Assembly: GCA_016842065.1 (NCBI GenBank)
Contig: JAEPDS010000006.1
Coordinates: 62,001-126,000, forward strand
Origin: Candidatus Thiodiazotropha sp. 'RUGA'
GTDB taxonomy: Bacteria > Pseudomonadota > Gammaproteobacteria > Chromatiales > Chromatiaceae
Direction: 5' to 3'
DNA length: 64,000 bases
Both the position numbers and the translations under genes were made by a program. The notes beneath the pieces are model-generated. The model ran no database searches. It was not told the origin of the DNA and saw nothing but the letters and a program-made list of their open reading frames with translations. Shown here piece by piece: positions 25,580 through 37,800 of the stretch. Every line of letters starts with the position of its first letter. Within the stretch, counting starts at the first letter, position 1.

Positions 25580-28500
25580 TTATGGCTCGATGTCGATTGG
25601 GACATTGAAGTAGACCGCGTTGGGGAAATTGGCATCAATTACCTCAACTTCCAGATAGTCATTGCCATCCGGCAGTTCAACTTCAGGTCGATTGTTACCA
25701 ACATTATTGACGTTGATACCCCAGACACGCTGTCCGCCGGCATTCCGGATACGACCATTGTTATTGCCAGTCACATTGGGAACGATCTCAACACGTGGGG
25801 ATGGTGTCCCGTTGGTATCGACCCGCACCAGGTAGACCCGTACGCCTTGCGCAGCACCTGTGGTTGGGATGCTCGGGTCAACCAGACCTCTGATGCGCCA
25901 CCTATCATTGCCGGGAGCGGCAGTATTACGTTGCAGATAGGAGGACCGGGTAACAGAGACCTGACGCACGATGTCAGCCGTAGCGGTATTGCTCGGAGCC
26001 GTGAGATCGCTCGCCTGATACTCGATACTGGTCAGAGTACCTACAGCTGTGGGGTCGATCGCAAAGCTCGGTATGGAACCATCGATACCCAGTGCAGGAT
26101 CCAGGTTGTCAGGATCATTCACTTCGGTCGCCAGCAGTCCGTCATTCTCGAGATCGGTATCGTTCCCGAGAACCCCAGGTGCTGCAACACTGAAGGTCAT
26201 GGATACTGGCTCACCCTGTCCATCCAATACAGCGGTAGAGGCATCCTGTACATACAGCGTATCGTTCACAGCCACCGGTGCATCGTTGACCGGATTGACA
26301 GTGATCTCAGCGGTTACCGTGTTACTGCTGATGGTTACCAGATTGCCGCCATCATTATAGGTCTCTTCCAGATGGTAGACGATGGTGTCGGCACCTCTGG
26401 CACCTGCGGTGTCATTCAAGGTACAGGCATCTGCGTCATCCACGGGAGGATTGACACTGTTCCAATCCAACAGAGGCTCATAGTGGAATGAACCAGTCAC
26501 GCCATCGTAGGTGAAGCTACCGGCTGTGGTGTTGGCACAGGTCGGTGCACTATCCACGACTACCGCCAGGGTACCACCATTGATGGGTAATTCACCGATC
26601 AACAGACCGTTGGCTGCGAGTACATCAAGGATCGAATCCTCATCAGCGGTATAGGTCTTGCCACCGACAGCGATCAAGCCGGATGCCGGAGCAGGATCGA
26701 TGGTCACCGTTGCAGCAGGCGGATCGGTCAGACAGACATCATCCAAAGGTGCAGCGGTCAGACAGTAGGTGAAGCTATCCCCGGCAAAAGTTCCTGCCGG
26801 TGGGGTATAGGTAAACGTACCGTCGTCTTCTACAGTCGCCGTACCACCGGCAGCCGGTGCTGAAGCAAGCGCCAGACCATAAGTGGCGGGCAAATTGACA
26901 TCATTGGCATCGAGATCCAGCGTTCCGATCTGATCCAGCGTGGTTGTATCATCAAACAGCGTTGGTCCAGGGAAGGCCAGGGAGACCGTTGCAGACTGAC
27001 CCTCAACCACATTCAGACCGTCGGTCATGGTGAAGTCCAGGTTCAGCTGATGTGGCGCCGGGGTGCCTGCAAAGCTGATGCTGCAGGTACCTGCCACGTA
27101 GTCACAACCCAGCAAGGTTGCGGTGGTTGCAGGAACCGCTGCGATGGCAACCGGAGGAGTATCTGATACGGTTACCGTATCACCGGCCGTCGCATCGGTT
27201 GCATCCGCTACCAGGTCCGCCAGATTGATGGTAGCCACATCGGCAACCAGCTGGTCTGTGGTCACCACGACTTGAGGGGCAGCTGCCAATACAGGTGCAG
27301 CGTTAACCTCTACCGTCAGATCAATATTGCCAAGAACAGGCGTTGTATTGGCCGCAGTGGTGATTTCATAGTTATACAGAGCGGTTTCACCCCCAACTAT
27401 CGTGGGTGGCAGTTGCGAATCGACAGTCAGATCACAACTTGTTCCACCAGCCAGACAATCCAATGACATTGTCAGACCGGGAATCGAGAAGACATCACCG
27501 ACGATCGAAGTTGCACCAAGGATCAGAGCATCATTATCCGGATCCAAGTCATTAGCCAGTACGTTAATGGTCTCGGTGACCTGATAGGCTGTGTCAGCAC
27601 TGACGATTTCCGGAATCTGAATGGTGATCGGATCCGCATTGGCAATCGGTGGTTGATTGTTACCGTTGGCATTGAATGCGAGAAAACGCAGCATGCCACC
27701 GATATCGTCGCCCTGTGTGAACACTTCAGGATCACTCGGGTTGGTCATGTTGCCATTGCCATCATAGACCGCATAGCGACCACCGAAAGTGGGATGAATG
27801 ACCACATCTTTGGTCTTCAGGGGTGGTATACCAATGGAGTACTGAGTTTTTGGTGCGGTATGCGCACCTGTAGCATCCTCATAGGTATAGGGGATGCCGT
27901 CCTCCGCATGGATTGTACCGTAGAGGCCCTGCAATACAGAGATATGCTTCTCACTCGCGGCACTGACATAACGCAGCAGGGTCGGACCGGCGGTTGTCAG
28001 TGGTGTAACACCATCTGCACCGTTGACGATATCCGGAAAACCGGCCTGGTAAGGTTCGCCATTGATCATGTACCAACTAGGATGACGATGAATGGCGGTA
28101 CCCAGAGTACCGGCAACCACATCGGCGTTAAAATCCGTATCCACATCGTGGTAGAAGAGGATCAGCTCATTCGCATAGGTTACTTCATCACCACTGGCTG
28201 GAACGCCGTCATGATCATAGAGCACATTGCCCACATCGGCGTCTTTGGTAATGACACCGGCCAGCCCCATATAGAGCTGCTTCTGTGGCCAGGTACCCGT
28301 GTGATACATCAGTGTACCGCTAGTGTCGATGGCATTGGCACCCGCCCAGGAGTAGACCTGTGTACCGCCATTGGCGTCAGCTTCCACACCGTAAGAACGA
28401 ACCTTTTGGATCTGATTGGTACGAGGACCTGTACTATTGTCGTCCCAGGTTGGTCCCATCAGAGGTAACTGCTGACCCGGTATGACGATCGAGGTCTGCT

Positions 28501-28831
28501 CATCCAACAGATTGGTGAGATAGATATTCAATACAGGATCGGCTGGATCGATGGTGATCCGCGGCCCTGGTGCGCTTGCTACGGCACCGGTACAGGCAGC
28601 ATCCGCCGGGTTGCCCGCATTGTAGCAGGCACCAGGGGAACCGATATCATCCAACGCATAACCCCACATAGTGGTGGTTTGTGTCCCGCCACCCGAAAGT
28701 GGCAGATCCATTGTGAACGATTTAGCAATGAGATAGACATCCAATGCATTCGCTTGTCCGGCTCCTAAAGCCAAGGCACAGGCGACTACGATGGGTTTCA
28801 GTGTTTGCTTCATGGTAGTAGACCTTTTCAT
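25580..28831 (-). CDS. cupredoxin-like protein without copper ligands, fused to cadherin-like repeats
   Basis: 1083 residues from the ATG at 28831 (GGGAGGG site; the upstream extension is not needed). The signal peptide (to ~31) is followed by a two-domain multicopper-oxidase-like region (~32-420). It has the same start pattern as its two neighbours (MWGYALDD), and at the position of the HCH motif it reads YHTG (His177, Thr178). The first His-x-His motif is replaced by 'SIVIPGQQ', and the second domain also lacks His pairs. From ~430 to ~960 it is a chain of Ig/cadherin-type repeats ('VLANDLDPDNDAL', 'TYTPPAGTFAGDSFTYCL'), then a beta-rich ~125-residue C-terminal domain. Probably a surface scaffold rather than an enzyme. 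Last gene of the operon. Confidence 0.8.
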   Translation of the reverse strand: MKRSTTMKQTLKPIVVACALALGAGQANALDVYLIAKSFTMDLPLSGGGTQTTTMWGYALDDIGSPGACYNAGNPADAACTGAVASAPGPRITIDPADPVLNIYLTNLLDEQTSIVIPGQQLPLMGPTWDDNSTGPRTNQIQKVRSYGVEADANGGTQVYSWAGANAIDTSGTLMYHTGTWPQKQLYMGLAGVITKDADVGNVLYDHDGVPASGDEVTYANELILFYHDVDTDFNADVVAGTLGTAIHRHPSWYMINGEPYQAGFPDIVNGADGVTPLTTAGPTLLRYVSAASEKHISVLQGLYGTIHAEDGIPYTYEDATGAHTAPKTQYSIGIPPLKTKDVVIHPTFGGRYAVYDGNGNMTNPSDPEVFTQGDDIGGMLRFLAFNANGNNQPPIANADPITIQIPEIVSADTAYQVTETINVLANDLDPDNDALILGATSIVGDVFSIPGLTMSLDCLAGGTSCDLTVDSQLPPTIVGGETALYNYEITTAANTTPVLGNIDLTVEVNAAPVLAAAPQVVVTTDQLVADVATINLADLVADATDATAGDTVTVSDTPPVAIAAVPATTATLLGCDYVAGTCSISFAGTPAPHQLNLDFTMTDGLNVVEGQSATVSLAFPGPTLFDDTTTLDQIGTLDLDANDVNLPATYGLALASAPAAGGTATVEDDGTFTYTPPAGTFAGDSFTYCLTAAPLDDVCLTDPPAATVTIDPAPASGLIAVGGKTYTADEDSILDVLAANGLLIGELPINGGTLAVVVDSAPTCANTTAGSFTYDGVTGSFHYEPLLDWNSVNPPVDDADACTLNDTAGARGADTIVYHLEETYNDGGNLVTISSNTVTAEITVNPVNDAPVAVNDTLYVQDASTAVLDGQGEPVSMTFSVAAPGVLGNDTDLENDGLLATEVNDPDNLDPALGIDGSIPSFAIDPTAVGTLTSIEYQASDLTAPSNTATADIVRQVSVTRSSYLQRNTAAPGNDRWRIRGLVDPSIPTTGAAQGVRVYLVRVDTNGTPSPRVEIVPNVTGNNNGRIRNAGGQRVWGINVNNVGNNRPEVELPDGNDYLEVEVIDANFPNAVYFNVPIDIEP

Positions 28832-28847
28832 GATTGTGCCCTCCCGA

Positions 28848-30278
28848 TTATTGGATTGGTGTACCAGGAGGCAGCACAACTACCGATCCCAGGCTTCCGC
28901 CAGGGAAGATGTCAAAGGTAGTCAGCTCTTTTTCAGCATGGGAGTGCCATACCAGGAAATAGCCGCCAAAGGGATTCAGACCACCCTCACCAGGAGGCAG
29001 GTCACCGGTATCGCCCAGGAAGGGGCTGCCACTCCACCAGCCGCCCAGGGTCAGATCACCCACACCGGGCAGTGAGACCGGAATCGGCTTACCGTGGTCG
29101 TTACACCACTCACCAGGATAGTCAGAGTTGGCATCCGCATATCCGTCACGTGGATTGACATCGATACAGTTGTGTCCCGCATCGTGACCGTAGATGTCCC
29201 AGCCCAGGTCTTTACCGGTCCAGGTCCAGAGAGCATCAACCGTCTGCTTAGGTTGTGAGTTGATGGTATTGTCCGAACGACCCAGGTCAGCCAGAACACC
29301 GTCGGAACTCAGCATCTTGCCGTCACGGCCAATGAAACGCAGGTTCTCACCATGGTAGTGCATGGGATGGGCATCCTGTCCTGCGTTGACATTGCGGACC
29401 AGGACCACATCACCGGGACGCGACATGACCAGAGCCTCATAAGGCTGGTTGGGGAACAGGGTGTTGTAGTCACCCTGGAACAGGTCCGGGAAAACCCGGC
29501 CGTTGATGAACCAGACCTTGGCATAACGATCGGTGTTGGTGAAGTGGTTGATGTGCCCCTTCTCCATCTGAATATGGATGTCCGGATCCACCTCGGTCAT
29601 CAGGTAGAGGTTCTCGTGATCGTAATCGGTTCCGGTACCGGCACCGTATGCAGTGCGGTTGTTGATCGGATCGTAATCAGCCGGTCTGACGACCATCACA
29701 CCCACCAGGCCCATTTCGGTATGCAGCCCAGGGTTCTGACCTGCCAGACTGTGGTAGATGTAAGTGCCGGGAGAACCCGCTGTGAAGGTATAACTGACGG
29801 CCTGGCCGACAGCGGCTTCGTTGGTAAACAGGCCAGCTGTACAGTTGGTCGCACCGGTTGTCGGAGTCGGACCACCGGGTGCTGGAATATCGATACATTG
29901 AGAGTCGATCTCGTGACCGGTCATCTCAATGGAGATATTGTCCGGCACACCGTAGTTCACCAGATTGATGGTAACTGCCTCACCCTCGGTGACGATCAGT
30001 GTCGGCGCCGGGTACTGAGGCAACTGGTAGCTGGCACCCGCCTGATGGGAAGCACCTTCACCCAGGTCCAGATCACCGAAGCCCCACATGTAGAGACTGG
30101 TGCCCTCCGGCAGGTTCATATTGAATGGATAGGCATAGAGGTTGAACACACCGTTGGCACCCTGTGAGATGCCGCGGATGTCGTGCTCCGCCTGTGCCTG
30201 CTGCACAGTCAGTGCACTGCTCATGCCCAAAAACAGGAGGCCCAAGAGCCGTCCAGGTTGTTTGAGTAGTTGTTTCAT
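28848..30278 (-). CDS. multicopper-oxidase-like protein carrying second-domain copper motifs
   Basis: 476 residues from the ATG at 30278, chosen because AGGAG sits 9 bases upstream (an ATG three codons earlier abuts that site). Signal peptide to ~31. Two cupredoxin domains. In the first, the site aligned with HCH reads YHSL (His176, Ser177) and no HxHG is present. In the second, HPMHYHG (His304, 307, 309) and WHSHAEKE (His445, Ser446, His447) are intact His pairs, but the type 1 Cys is Ser. It could supply half of a trinuclear copper centre, with no type 1 site of its own. 27 bases after the preceding oxidase gene. Confidence 0.82.
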   Translation of the reverse strand: MKQLLKQPGRLLGLLFLGMSSALTVQQAQAEHDIRGISQGANGVFNLYAYPFNMNLPEGTSLYMWGFGDLDLGEGASHQAGASYQLPQYPAPTLIVTEGEAVTINLVNYGVPDNISIEMTGHEIDSQCIDIPAPGGPTPTTGATNCTAGLFTNEAAVGQAVSYTFTAGSPGTYIYHSLAGQNPGLHTEMGLVGVMVVRPADYDPINNRTAYGAGTGTDYDHENLYLMTEVDPDIHIQMEKGHINHFTNTDRYAKVWFINGRVFPDLFQGDYNTLFPNQPYEALVMSRPGDVVLVRNVNAGQDAHPMHYHGENLRFIGRDGKMLSSDGVLADLGRSDNTINSQPKQTVDALWTWTGKDLGWDIYGHDAGHNCIDVNPRDGYADANSDYPGEWCNDHGKPIPVSLPGVGDLTLGGWWSGSPFLGDTGDLPPGEGGLNPFGGYFLVWHSHAEKELTTFDIFPGGSLGSVVVLPPGTPIQ

Positions 30279-30305
30279 TAATCTCATCTCCTAGTTCGGC
30301 CAGGC

Positions 30306-31670
30306 TCAGTTGATGACAATCTCAGTGATCATGCCGCCATCCAACTGGGTTGCATTACTCATCTGATGCACTTCAGTGGCGTGCAGGAAGTAGGTACCCG
30401 GGGCAACATCAGCGGTGTCGATAATGATGTCGAGGGTCTCACCACCACCGAAGTTGTGGGATGCAGCCTCTTTATAGATGTTCTTGCCATCTATACCGCG
30501 CATATGACGGGCGCCGGTGCCCACTACCTTCATGGTCAGACCTGGGGCAGTGATGGTCCAGAAACGGTCCAGCCCCACATTCGACAGGCGTAGTAGCAGC
30601 CGTGCCTCACCACTCGGATAATCAGCACGATTTATCTCAATGTCAGAACCGATTAACTGAGTTGGAACACCCTCATTGGTCAATGGAACAGCATCAGCAG
30701 TACCTCCTACTGGTTCACCGGTAACCTTACCAACACCGGGGACAGGATCCAGCGGATCTTCAGCATCCACTGGCGCGGGTAGTGCACCAGGGAAAACGGT
30801 ATCTGGATATCCCCTGCCGTTGAATTGGGGATAGTTGCCTTCCAACAGCGCAAAGGGCAGTGGCTGCACAAACAGACTGGCATCATGGAACACCTGATCA
30901 AAGCTTGAGAGTTGAAGCGCCTTCTCTACTTCAAACTTGGTCGTACCATCACCATCGTTGTAGACATATCCCTCATCACCTACTGCGGCGGCACAATTGC
31001 CATTGGGAATTCTCACCGGATCGTATTCAGTCGTACCTGGATTGTCTGGCCCGAAATCAAAGCAACCCAGTTCATCCTGTATCGGATGGACATAGAGATT
31101 GGCCAACATACCCATCTCCATATGCTCGGTGGCCTCCACGTGACAGTGGTAGAGATAGGTGCCAGGCTCGACGATGTTGTAGTAGTAGGTCAGGGTCGAA
31201 CCCATGTTGATACTGACAGAGACCTCGGGAACACCATCAAATGCAGCAGAGGCATTCGGGAAGCCGTGAAAGTGAACAGTATGGGGGTCGAACAGATCGG
31301 GGCGAACCACGGTACCCACATTGGTCAGGTTGAGGAAAAAGTGATCTCCCTCATCCAGCTCGATGGTCGGTCCGGGCCACTCTGCGCTGAGGATACCCCT
31401 TCCGATAACATCACGAGGTGCGGTACCGGTCTGATCACCAAAACCAAAGGTATAGAGTGGATTGCCGTCAGACATCTTGGCGTAGCTGTCACCGGCGATC
31501 AGGTGCATGCACTTTGTATTAGGCGGCTGGGTTTCACCACCTGTCCATGTTGCATCACCGTTGTTATCCCCAGGACACTGTACATTGACAATGGCACTGG
31601 CCTGGCCCGAGATGCCCAGCAGCGCCAGGGCAATCGCTCCGGCAAGGGCTTGCTTACTAAATAGTTTCAT
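30306..31670 (-). CDS. multicopper-oxidase-like protein carrying first-domain copper motifs and type 1 Cys
   Basis: 454 residues from the ATG at 31670 (AGGAG 10 bases upstream, then a clean signal peptide ending GISGQASA). The frame is also open to an ATG at 31805, two bases after the upstream stop; that longer start would bury the signal peptide. Domain 1 has HTVHFHG (His130, 133, 135) and HCHVEATEHMEMGM (His175, Cys176, His177, His183, Met188), i.e. a type 1 copper site and two trinuclear His pairs, with a five-residue gap between HCH and the next His where three is usual. Domain 2 (to the end) has only 'YFLHATEVHQM' and no HPxHxH. It is complementary to the next gene. Confidence 0.85.
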   Translation of the reverse strand: MKLFSKQALAGAIALALLGISGQASAIVNVQCPGDNNGDATWTGGETQPPNTKCMHLIAGDSYAKMSDGNPLYTFGFGDQTGTAPRDVIGRGILSAEWPGPTIELDEGDHFFLNLTNVGTVVRPDLFDPHTVHFHGFPNASAAFDGVPEVSVSINMGSTLTYYYNIVEPGTYLYHCHVEATEHMEMGMLANLYVHPIQDELGCFDFGPDNPGTTEYDPVRIPNGNCAAAVGDEGYVYNDGDGTTKFEVEKALQLSSFDQVFHDASLFVQPLPFALLEGNYPQFNGRGYPDTVFPGALPAPVDAEDPLDPVPGVGKVTGEPVGGTADAVPLTNEGVPTQLIGSDIEINRADYPSGEARLLLRLSNVGLDRFWTITAPGLTMKVVGTGARHMRGIDGKNIYKEAASHNFGGGETLDIIIDTADVAPGTYFLHATEVHQMSNATQLDGGMITEIVIN

Positions 31671-31807
31671 AGGGCGTTTACTCCTCATCATTTTGTAAGC
31701 GCCTGACTCACCTGATGTGTGATTGCGAAGTTTGTTCCACCCTGCCACCAGGGAGCTGGTGACAGGTTGGCGCGTTTCAGTTGCATGTGTGTCGATCATC
31801 TTCATGA

Positions 31808-34800
31808 CTACTGCCTCTCATCGGCACCGGCATCCGGAGCGGTGGTACCAGCCGGCCTTGGCTCACCATCGATGTCGGTTGACAGGTTACCGCCCAGGGC
31901 TGTGGTGACATTGCCACCGGCCACATCCAGTGCAGGACTGCCAGCCGCCAGATGATAGTCGATCAGGCCGTCCGCTGTTCCGGTATCACCATCGATATCC
32001 AGCAGCGAGAGCGGACCGAAGTTGACCTGCAGGAAGTTACCGCCTTCATCGAAGGCACCTGCTGCCTGCAACACTTTGAACTCTGGGAAGAGCAGTGCGT
32101 TGCGGTCTTCATTGAAACGACCGTTTTCAAACACTGGTCCGAGAACGTTGTGCGGATCGTTGTTTGCGGTTGTGTAGCCATCAATGAAGGTGTTGGGGGT
32201 AACCGCAGTGGCACCGGTCTGCAACACATTACGCTGTGGACGCAACAACATGGCACCTAACGTAGGATGTACCGGATTAATCTCATGTCCACTGAGTACC
32301 GCCAGATCCTGTGTATAGTCCTCCACGTTAACCAGTGTGATATCACAGTTGGTGTTGGTGGTGTTGTCACAGGATGCGGGCACCAGACCATTCTCCAATA
32401 CTATGGTGGCTGGATCATCAGTGTTCCGCCAGTAGAAGGAACGGTTGTGGTAGACGATGTTATCCAGCAGTTGGATCGGATCGGAGAAAGTCATCCGCTC
32501 GTCATCCCGATTGCGTGGATCACCTTCATCGAAATCACCCGGGAACTCTTCGAGAATGTCACCGTCGATCAGCGCTGCCATGGTGGCACTGTGATAGCGA
32601 GACACGATACCCGCAGGCTTAGCGATCGATTGATTAGGATCAGTAGCAAGAAACGCCTGTGATCCGGTTGCAGTCGAATCGTTGTTAACAATCGTGTTGT
32701 AACGAATGTAGGCCCTGACCGTATCAGAGAGGGAGAGACCGCCACCGGCAACACCAGAGACATTGTTGCTCAGGAGGTTGTTGGTGACAAACACCCGATA
32801 CCAGCGTCCGAAGATGTCGGGGTCACGGGCGATATCCTCACCATTCACATTGACCAGAGCGATACCGCCGCCATCACCGGCACCGGCCAGATTGCCCCGA
32901 ATCTCGTTGCCGTCGATGATCATGTGACCGGCACCAGGTGACAGGGTCAGCCCGGTCTCCTCGTCAATCCGCAGCCCAGGCAGGCCGCCGACAAAGATAC
33001 CGGCACCAGCAGGTTTGGTACCCGGAGTCTGGCTGAAGCTCTCGTTGAAGATAATGGTGTTATCCAGGATCTGACCACCGCGGGAGAGACCCAGGTGACC
33101 GATACCGGCACCATCGCCTTTCGAGAAGTTACCGCAGATCCAGTTGCTGCGAACACGATAGTTGTTAGCACCCGTATGGATAGCGATACCGCCGCCGGCG
33201 CCATTCAATCCACCATTCTTGATGATCTCATTGTGATGGATGTTCATGTTATCGGCGAAGGCGTCGTCATAGGCCATGAAACCGTCTTCAGCCTGATCTT
33301 CAAGCCAGCTGTTATAGCCGCGTCTGAAGAACTCGTCATCTTCACCAATGACTTCATGGGTCAGAGTGGAGTGACCGATACGGATACCACCACCGTAGAA
33401 ACCGGAATTAGTGGTAAGACGGTTATTGGAGATAACCAGGAAGCGGGTGTAACCATTGGCAACAATGCCGCCACCGGTACTCGCACCGATGATGCTCAGA
33501 CCATCGATACGGGCATAGCGGTTATGGTTGTTACGATGGAATCGGTTGGGACCGGTCCACTTACCCGCAACCATGATGCCTGCACCCTCTTCCGTGGGGA
33601 AGATCGGGGCACCCAGTGCACCCTGAACCCCACCGAAGAAGGGTACGGGTACCAGCTGTGCCGGCAGTTGATCGATGGTACCTGTACCAACCAGCTCAGC
33701 GGCCAGCTCACGCCAGGCAATGATCTTCTCTGTCGGTGTCTGACGGGCGTTGATGGTGGTTGTTTCAGCACCAAAACCCTGCAGCTTGACCGGCTTCCAC
33801 ATGATCACCATCTCATTGTAGATTCCGGGTTTGACGATGATCAGATCACCAGCGTTGACGCCACCAAGACCGTTATCGAGACTGCCGATCGCATCCTGAA
33901 TTGTCGGATAGGCGACGCTTGGTACATTGACAACGTTATAAGTGGAGTTGTTGTTACCAAGACCCACACCTTCAGCGGTACCGACCGTCAGGGTGATACC
34001 TGTCGGAGAGACGTTACCGTTGCTGTGAGTTACCAGCAGTTGATACTCACCGGCTACCAGGCCAGCGGTAGATGCGATAATGGTGTTGTCACTCCAGGTT
34101 GAAGCAACCAGGGTAGTTACAGCATTACCATTCCGATCCTGAACAAGAACCGAGCCGGCAACAGTACCAAAGCCGTAATCCCGATCGATGTTCTGTTCAG
34201 CTAAAGGATCACCATCAGCCCATTCCGGATTACGAACAGCGGTCAGGCCCTTGGCGTTGATGACGATGTTCTCACTCGCACCGGCGACCACGAAAGGACC
34301 TTCGATGCCTCCATTCGGGTTTTGACGCAGTACGGAGGAGATCGCCGGGGTCTGAGTTGGCGCTTCACAATCCAGCGGGAACTGATCCGGACCGGCAAAG
34401 GCGGCCACCGGCTCGACCGGGGTATCCAGATAGGTGATGGTACCCGGCATATACTGGAAGGTGTAACAGAACTGGCTGTACTGAGTATCGAAATGGGGAT
34501 CGATAATGAACTCAGGATTACCGCTGGCATCAATGCCGTCACCGGCGGCACCAGTGAAATCCGGATTCGAAATCGGACCCGCATCGTTCATACAGGAGAC
34601 CAGCATGTTCGGTGACATGCCGGAAGGCATCGGCAGATTTGCAGTGGTGGTCGAAGCAACCATCAGGTTGTAGCGACCATACTTGTCCGCATAGATACGA
34701 TTGATCTCATTACCGTTCCAGTCGTAGAACGCAACCGGTACATGAGGCGGGGCGAACTTCTCACCGAACTGGGGTGAGTTCGGATTGAACTCGTTGGCCA

Positions 34801-37800
34801 GATCGTTGAGGATCACGCCCGAGATGTTGCCTGCTTTAGGCACATCGGTCATCAGGAAGAACTCAGCCGCCGCATTCTGACCGGCAGAGAGCGGTACATG
34901 CTTGAGATCACAGAGTGGTCTCATTTCACCGGCGAAAGGCGCTCCAATGGCTTCAACACCGGGGATCAGCTGGGCTGCATCACCACTGCCATCTTTGGTA
35001 GCCATCGCCAGATATTCAGGCACCATCACTTCCTCACCCACACAGGTGGCGGGGAAAGCCTGCAGTGATGGGATGTACTCATCACCGTAGTCCACATTCT
35101 TATGGTGCTCCCTGACCAGCTTGTAACCGGCAGGTGTGGCCGATTCAATCAGATAGTCACCAGGAATGAGCCAGGCCTCCGGAAGATTCAGCTCGGGCCA
35201 GCCGGTATTCAGATCAGCGTAGAAAGCGCTGAGCTTGGCGGCCACAACCGCGGCGTTATAACCAGCAGAGGCAGGAATCGAGGCCAGATGGTCCAGATCG
35301 TAATCTTCGAAGGCATAACCACCGTCGAACAGAGCATCGCGAACCTGGTTGAAGTTACGCAGGCCATCGAAACAGCGCTGGTCATCAATCGCGGGGGCGA
35401 CCTCCGCACCGGGTGGATTATTGGTTCCCTGACAACCTGCGGGCAGATTGTCATCCCAGCTATCGGTGTGAGTGAACTGTAAGGCATCACCCATGTCAAA
35501 AACACCGTTGCTGTTGTAATCCACATCTTCAGGTCCGGGGAAGACATCAAGCGGATGGTTGTTCACGTCAGCCCGCTGAATACCTGGAATACCATTGATG
35601 TCCTCAATAACACCATCGTCTGGATCCTGGATACCGTTGCCATTCCAGTCGATGTCGCAAGGATCACCCGGGAAGTTGTTCAGCGGAGGACAGTTGACAT
35701 CGCCATCTGCATAGAGGGCCAGTTGCACCCGAGGCACACCAGGCTCCCACTCTTCGGCCGCAGCGAACTGAGGCTCATCTTCCGCACGGGTGGTGGCGTA
35801 GTAGACGATACCGGAGATACCGCCGTTCTCACCAACGTACTCGGAGATTCTTGGAGGGAATGCAGTGAAGTCGAATGGAGTATCGATCACATAGTCGACT
35901 TTACCGAACTGCATCACACTGGTCTGACCCAGGAAGCCCTGGAAGCCCTGGGTGAGCACCAGACCGGTCTCGGTGCGTGACAGGTTGTTTCCAGTGTTCG
36001 GGTTAATCATCTGGCGGGCGTTTTCAACAACCCAGGTAGCACCATTGTCATCAGAACCGAGACAGTCGCCGATCGCACCGCGAGGATCGGTAGCAGAGAT
36101 AACGATATCACTATGACCTACGCCACGAGCTTCACACTGTCCCTGAGGGTTGAGTTCACCAAAAGTAGGATCAGCCCAACCGCCGTCCGGACGAACTTCA
36201 CCACCTGCGTCCACAACAAAAGTGGCGCCAGTGGCTTTCTTGTTACCGAAGCTGACTTCAGCCACCAGCCAGTGGAAGAATGGGAAGACTTCATCAAAAG
36301 GTGCTAAACCATCACCATCAGTCGGGAAGGCCTGATAGATGGTACCGTCACGCCAGCGCAGTACGGTCTCCTGACTTTCAGGACCGATACCGATCTCACC
36401 GTCATCCCAGAAACCGTCCTGGTCATCATCCCTGAAGATGCCGGTATTGAGACGTGTGAACCAGTTGAATACCGGTACTTCACCGAAGTTACAGGAGGCG
36501 CCGCCATTACAGGTTCCACCGGTTGGATCCACGGTGAACAGCAAGGAAGCAAAAACCACATCCAGGTTGGAATCCCAGATGGCCAGCTGATATTCACCAG
36601 GTGGTACCAGACCCACTGAGAAATCACTGTCAGCACCGCAAGCACCCGCATGGACTGCCTGACCCAGTGCACCGCCGACACCAACCTGGTTGATGGCAAC
36701 CCAACATTGTGGGAAAGGACGGCCACTGAAGAAGGTGGTAGCCGGGTTACGTGACATGTGCATGTCGGTAACGACACCGCTCACAGTCGCCACCTGCTCG
36801 CCTGTCTGGGCTGGAGGCAGATCGGTGAAAGGACGCACAAAACCCATGAAGACATGGGGACCGGGAATACCGAACTCTACAAAGACCGCAGGCTCGTTGG
36901 CCTTGACCCAGGCATCGATTACCTTACTACCCTCGATGGTGCTGGTCTGCTGCCAACCGGCATTGGGTGGCGGAATGATAACCACGCCGTACTTACCCGG
37001 GGCCAGGTTTTTCACTGAGATGAAACCATCTGCATTCGGCTGCATGGTACCGTCACCCAGCTCATCGATAACCGGATTGCCATCAGCATCGATACAGGTC
37101 GCATTGATCATGCCGCCTGGGGTATCACCACCGGCACCAACCGGGTTACTGGTGGCACAGGTCTGGTCATAGGAGGTACCGAGGTAGTTACCGAAGGCAT
37201 CCTGAATCACCTGACCACCGGCTGCGCCGTAACGACCGCCTGGCTCTTCCAGGAACAGGCTGAACTGAGTCCAGTCCACGCTGCCATCGTTCTGCTCTTC
37301 CGGCAGATCCGGAACACCATTCACCGGATGCTTGTCTTCAAACAGATAGATCGAGATCTGTGCTGTGGGGATCGGATGCTGCTGTACTGTGACAGTAACC
37401 TCACCGGCCGCTATCGTTCTCAGATCAACCGAATCGCCACTCAGGCTGTAACCACTGTAGGGGTGCACTGATACGTAGTAACGTCCAGCGGGGATTACAT
37501 CACCGATCGTCGCTGTAGATGCATCTACATTGCCCGACAGTGAACCCGATCCGTCAGTAGCAACGCCGACTTCGTGATTACTCGCGTGAAAGCTCAACGA
37601 CAGCAATTCATCAGCGGTTGTTCCAGGATTCGCCGGATCGACCGGAAAGGTGTTATCCCTCTCCAGCAACCAACGAAAACCGAAATTCGGATCAGTGATT
37701 GGGTTGCCTGACTGATCAACCACATTGATGGTCAATGAGGCTGCATTCAGCGCAGTAACCAGAAATGAGAGACACAGAAATACAAATAACTGTAGCCCTC

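Noticed and set aside
31671-31805. Longer start for the first multicopper oxidase (ATG at 31805)
   Set aside because: Adds 45 residues before a clean signal peptide; AGGAG favours 31670. Kept only as an alternative.
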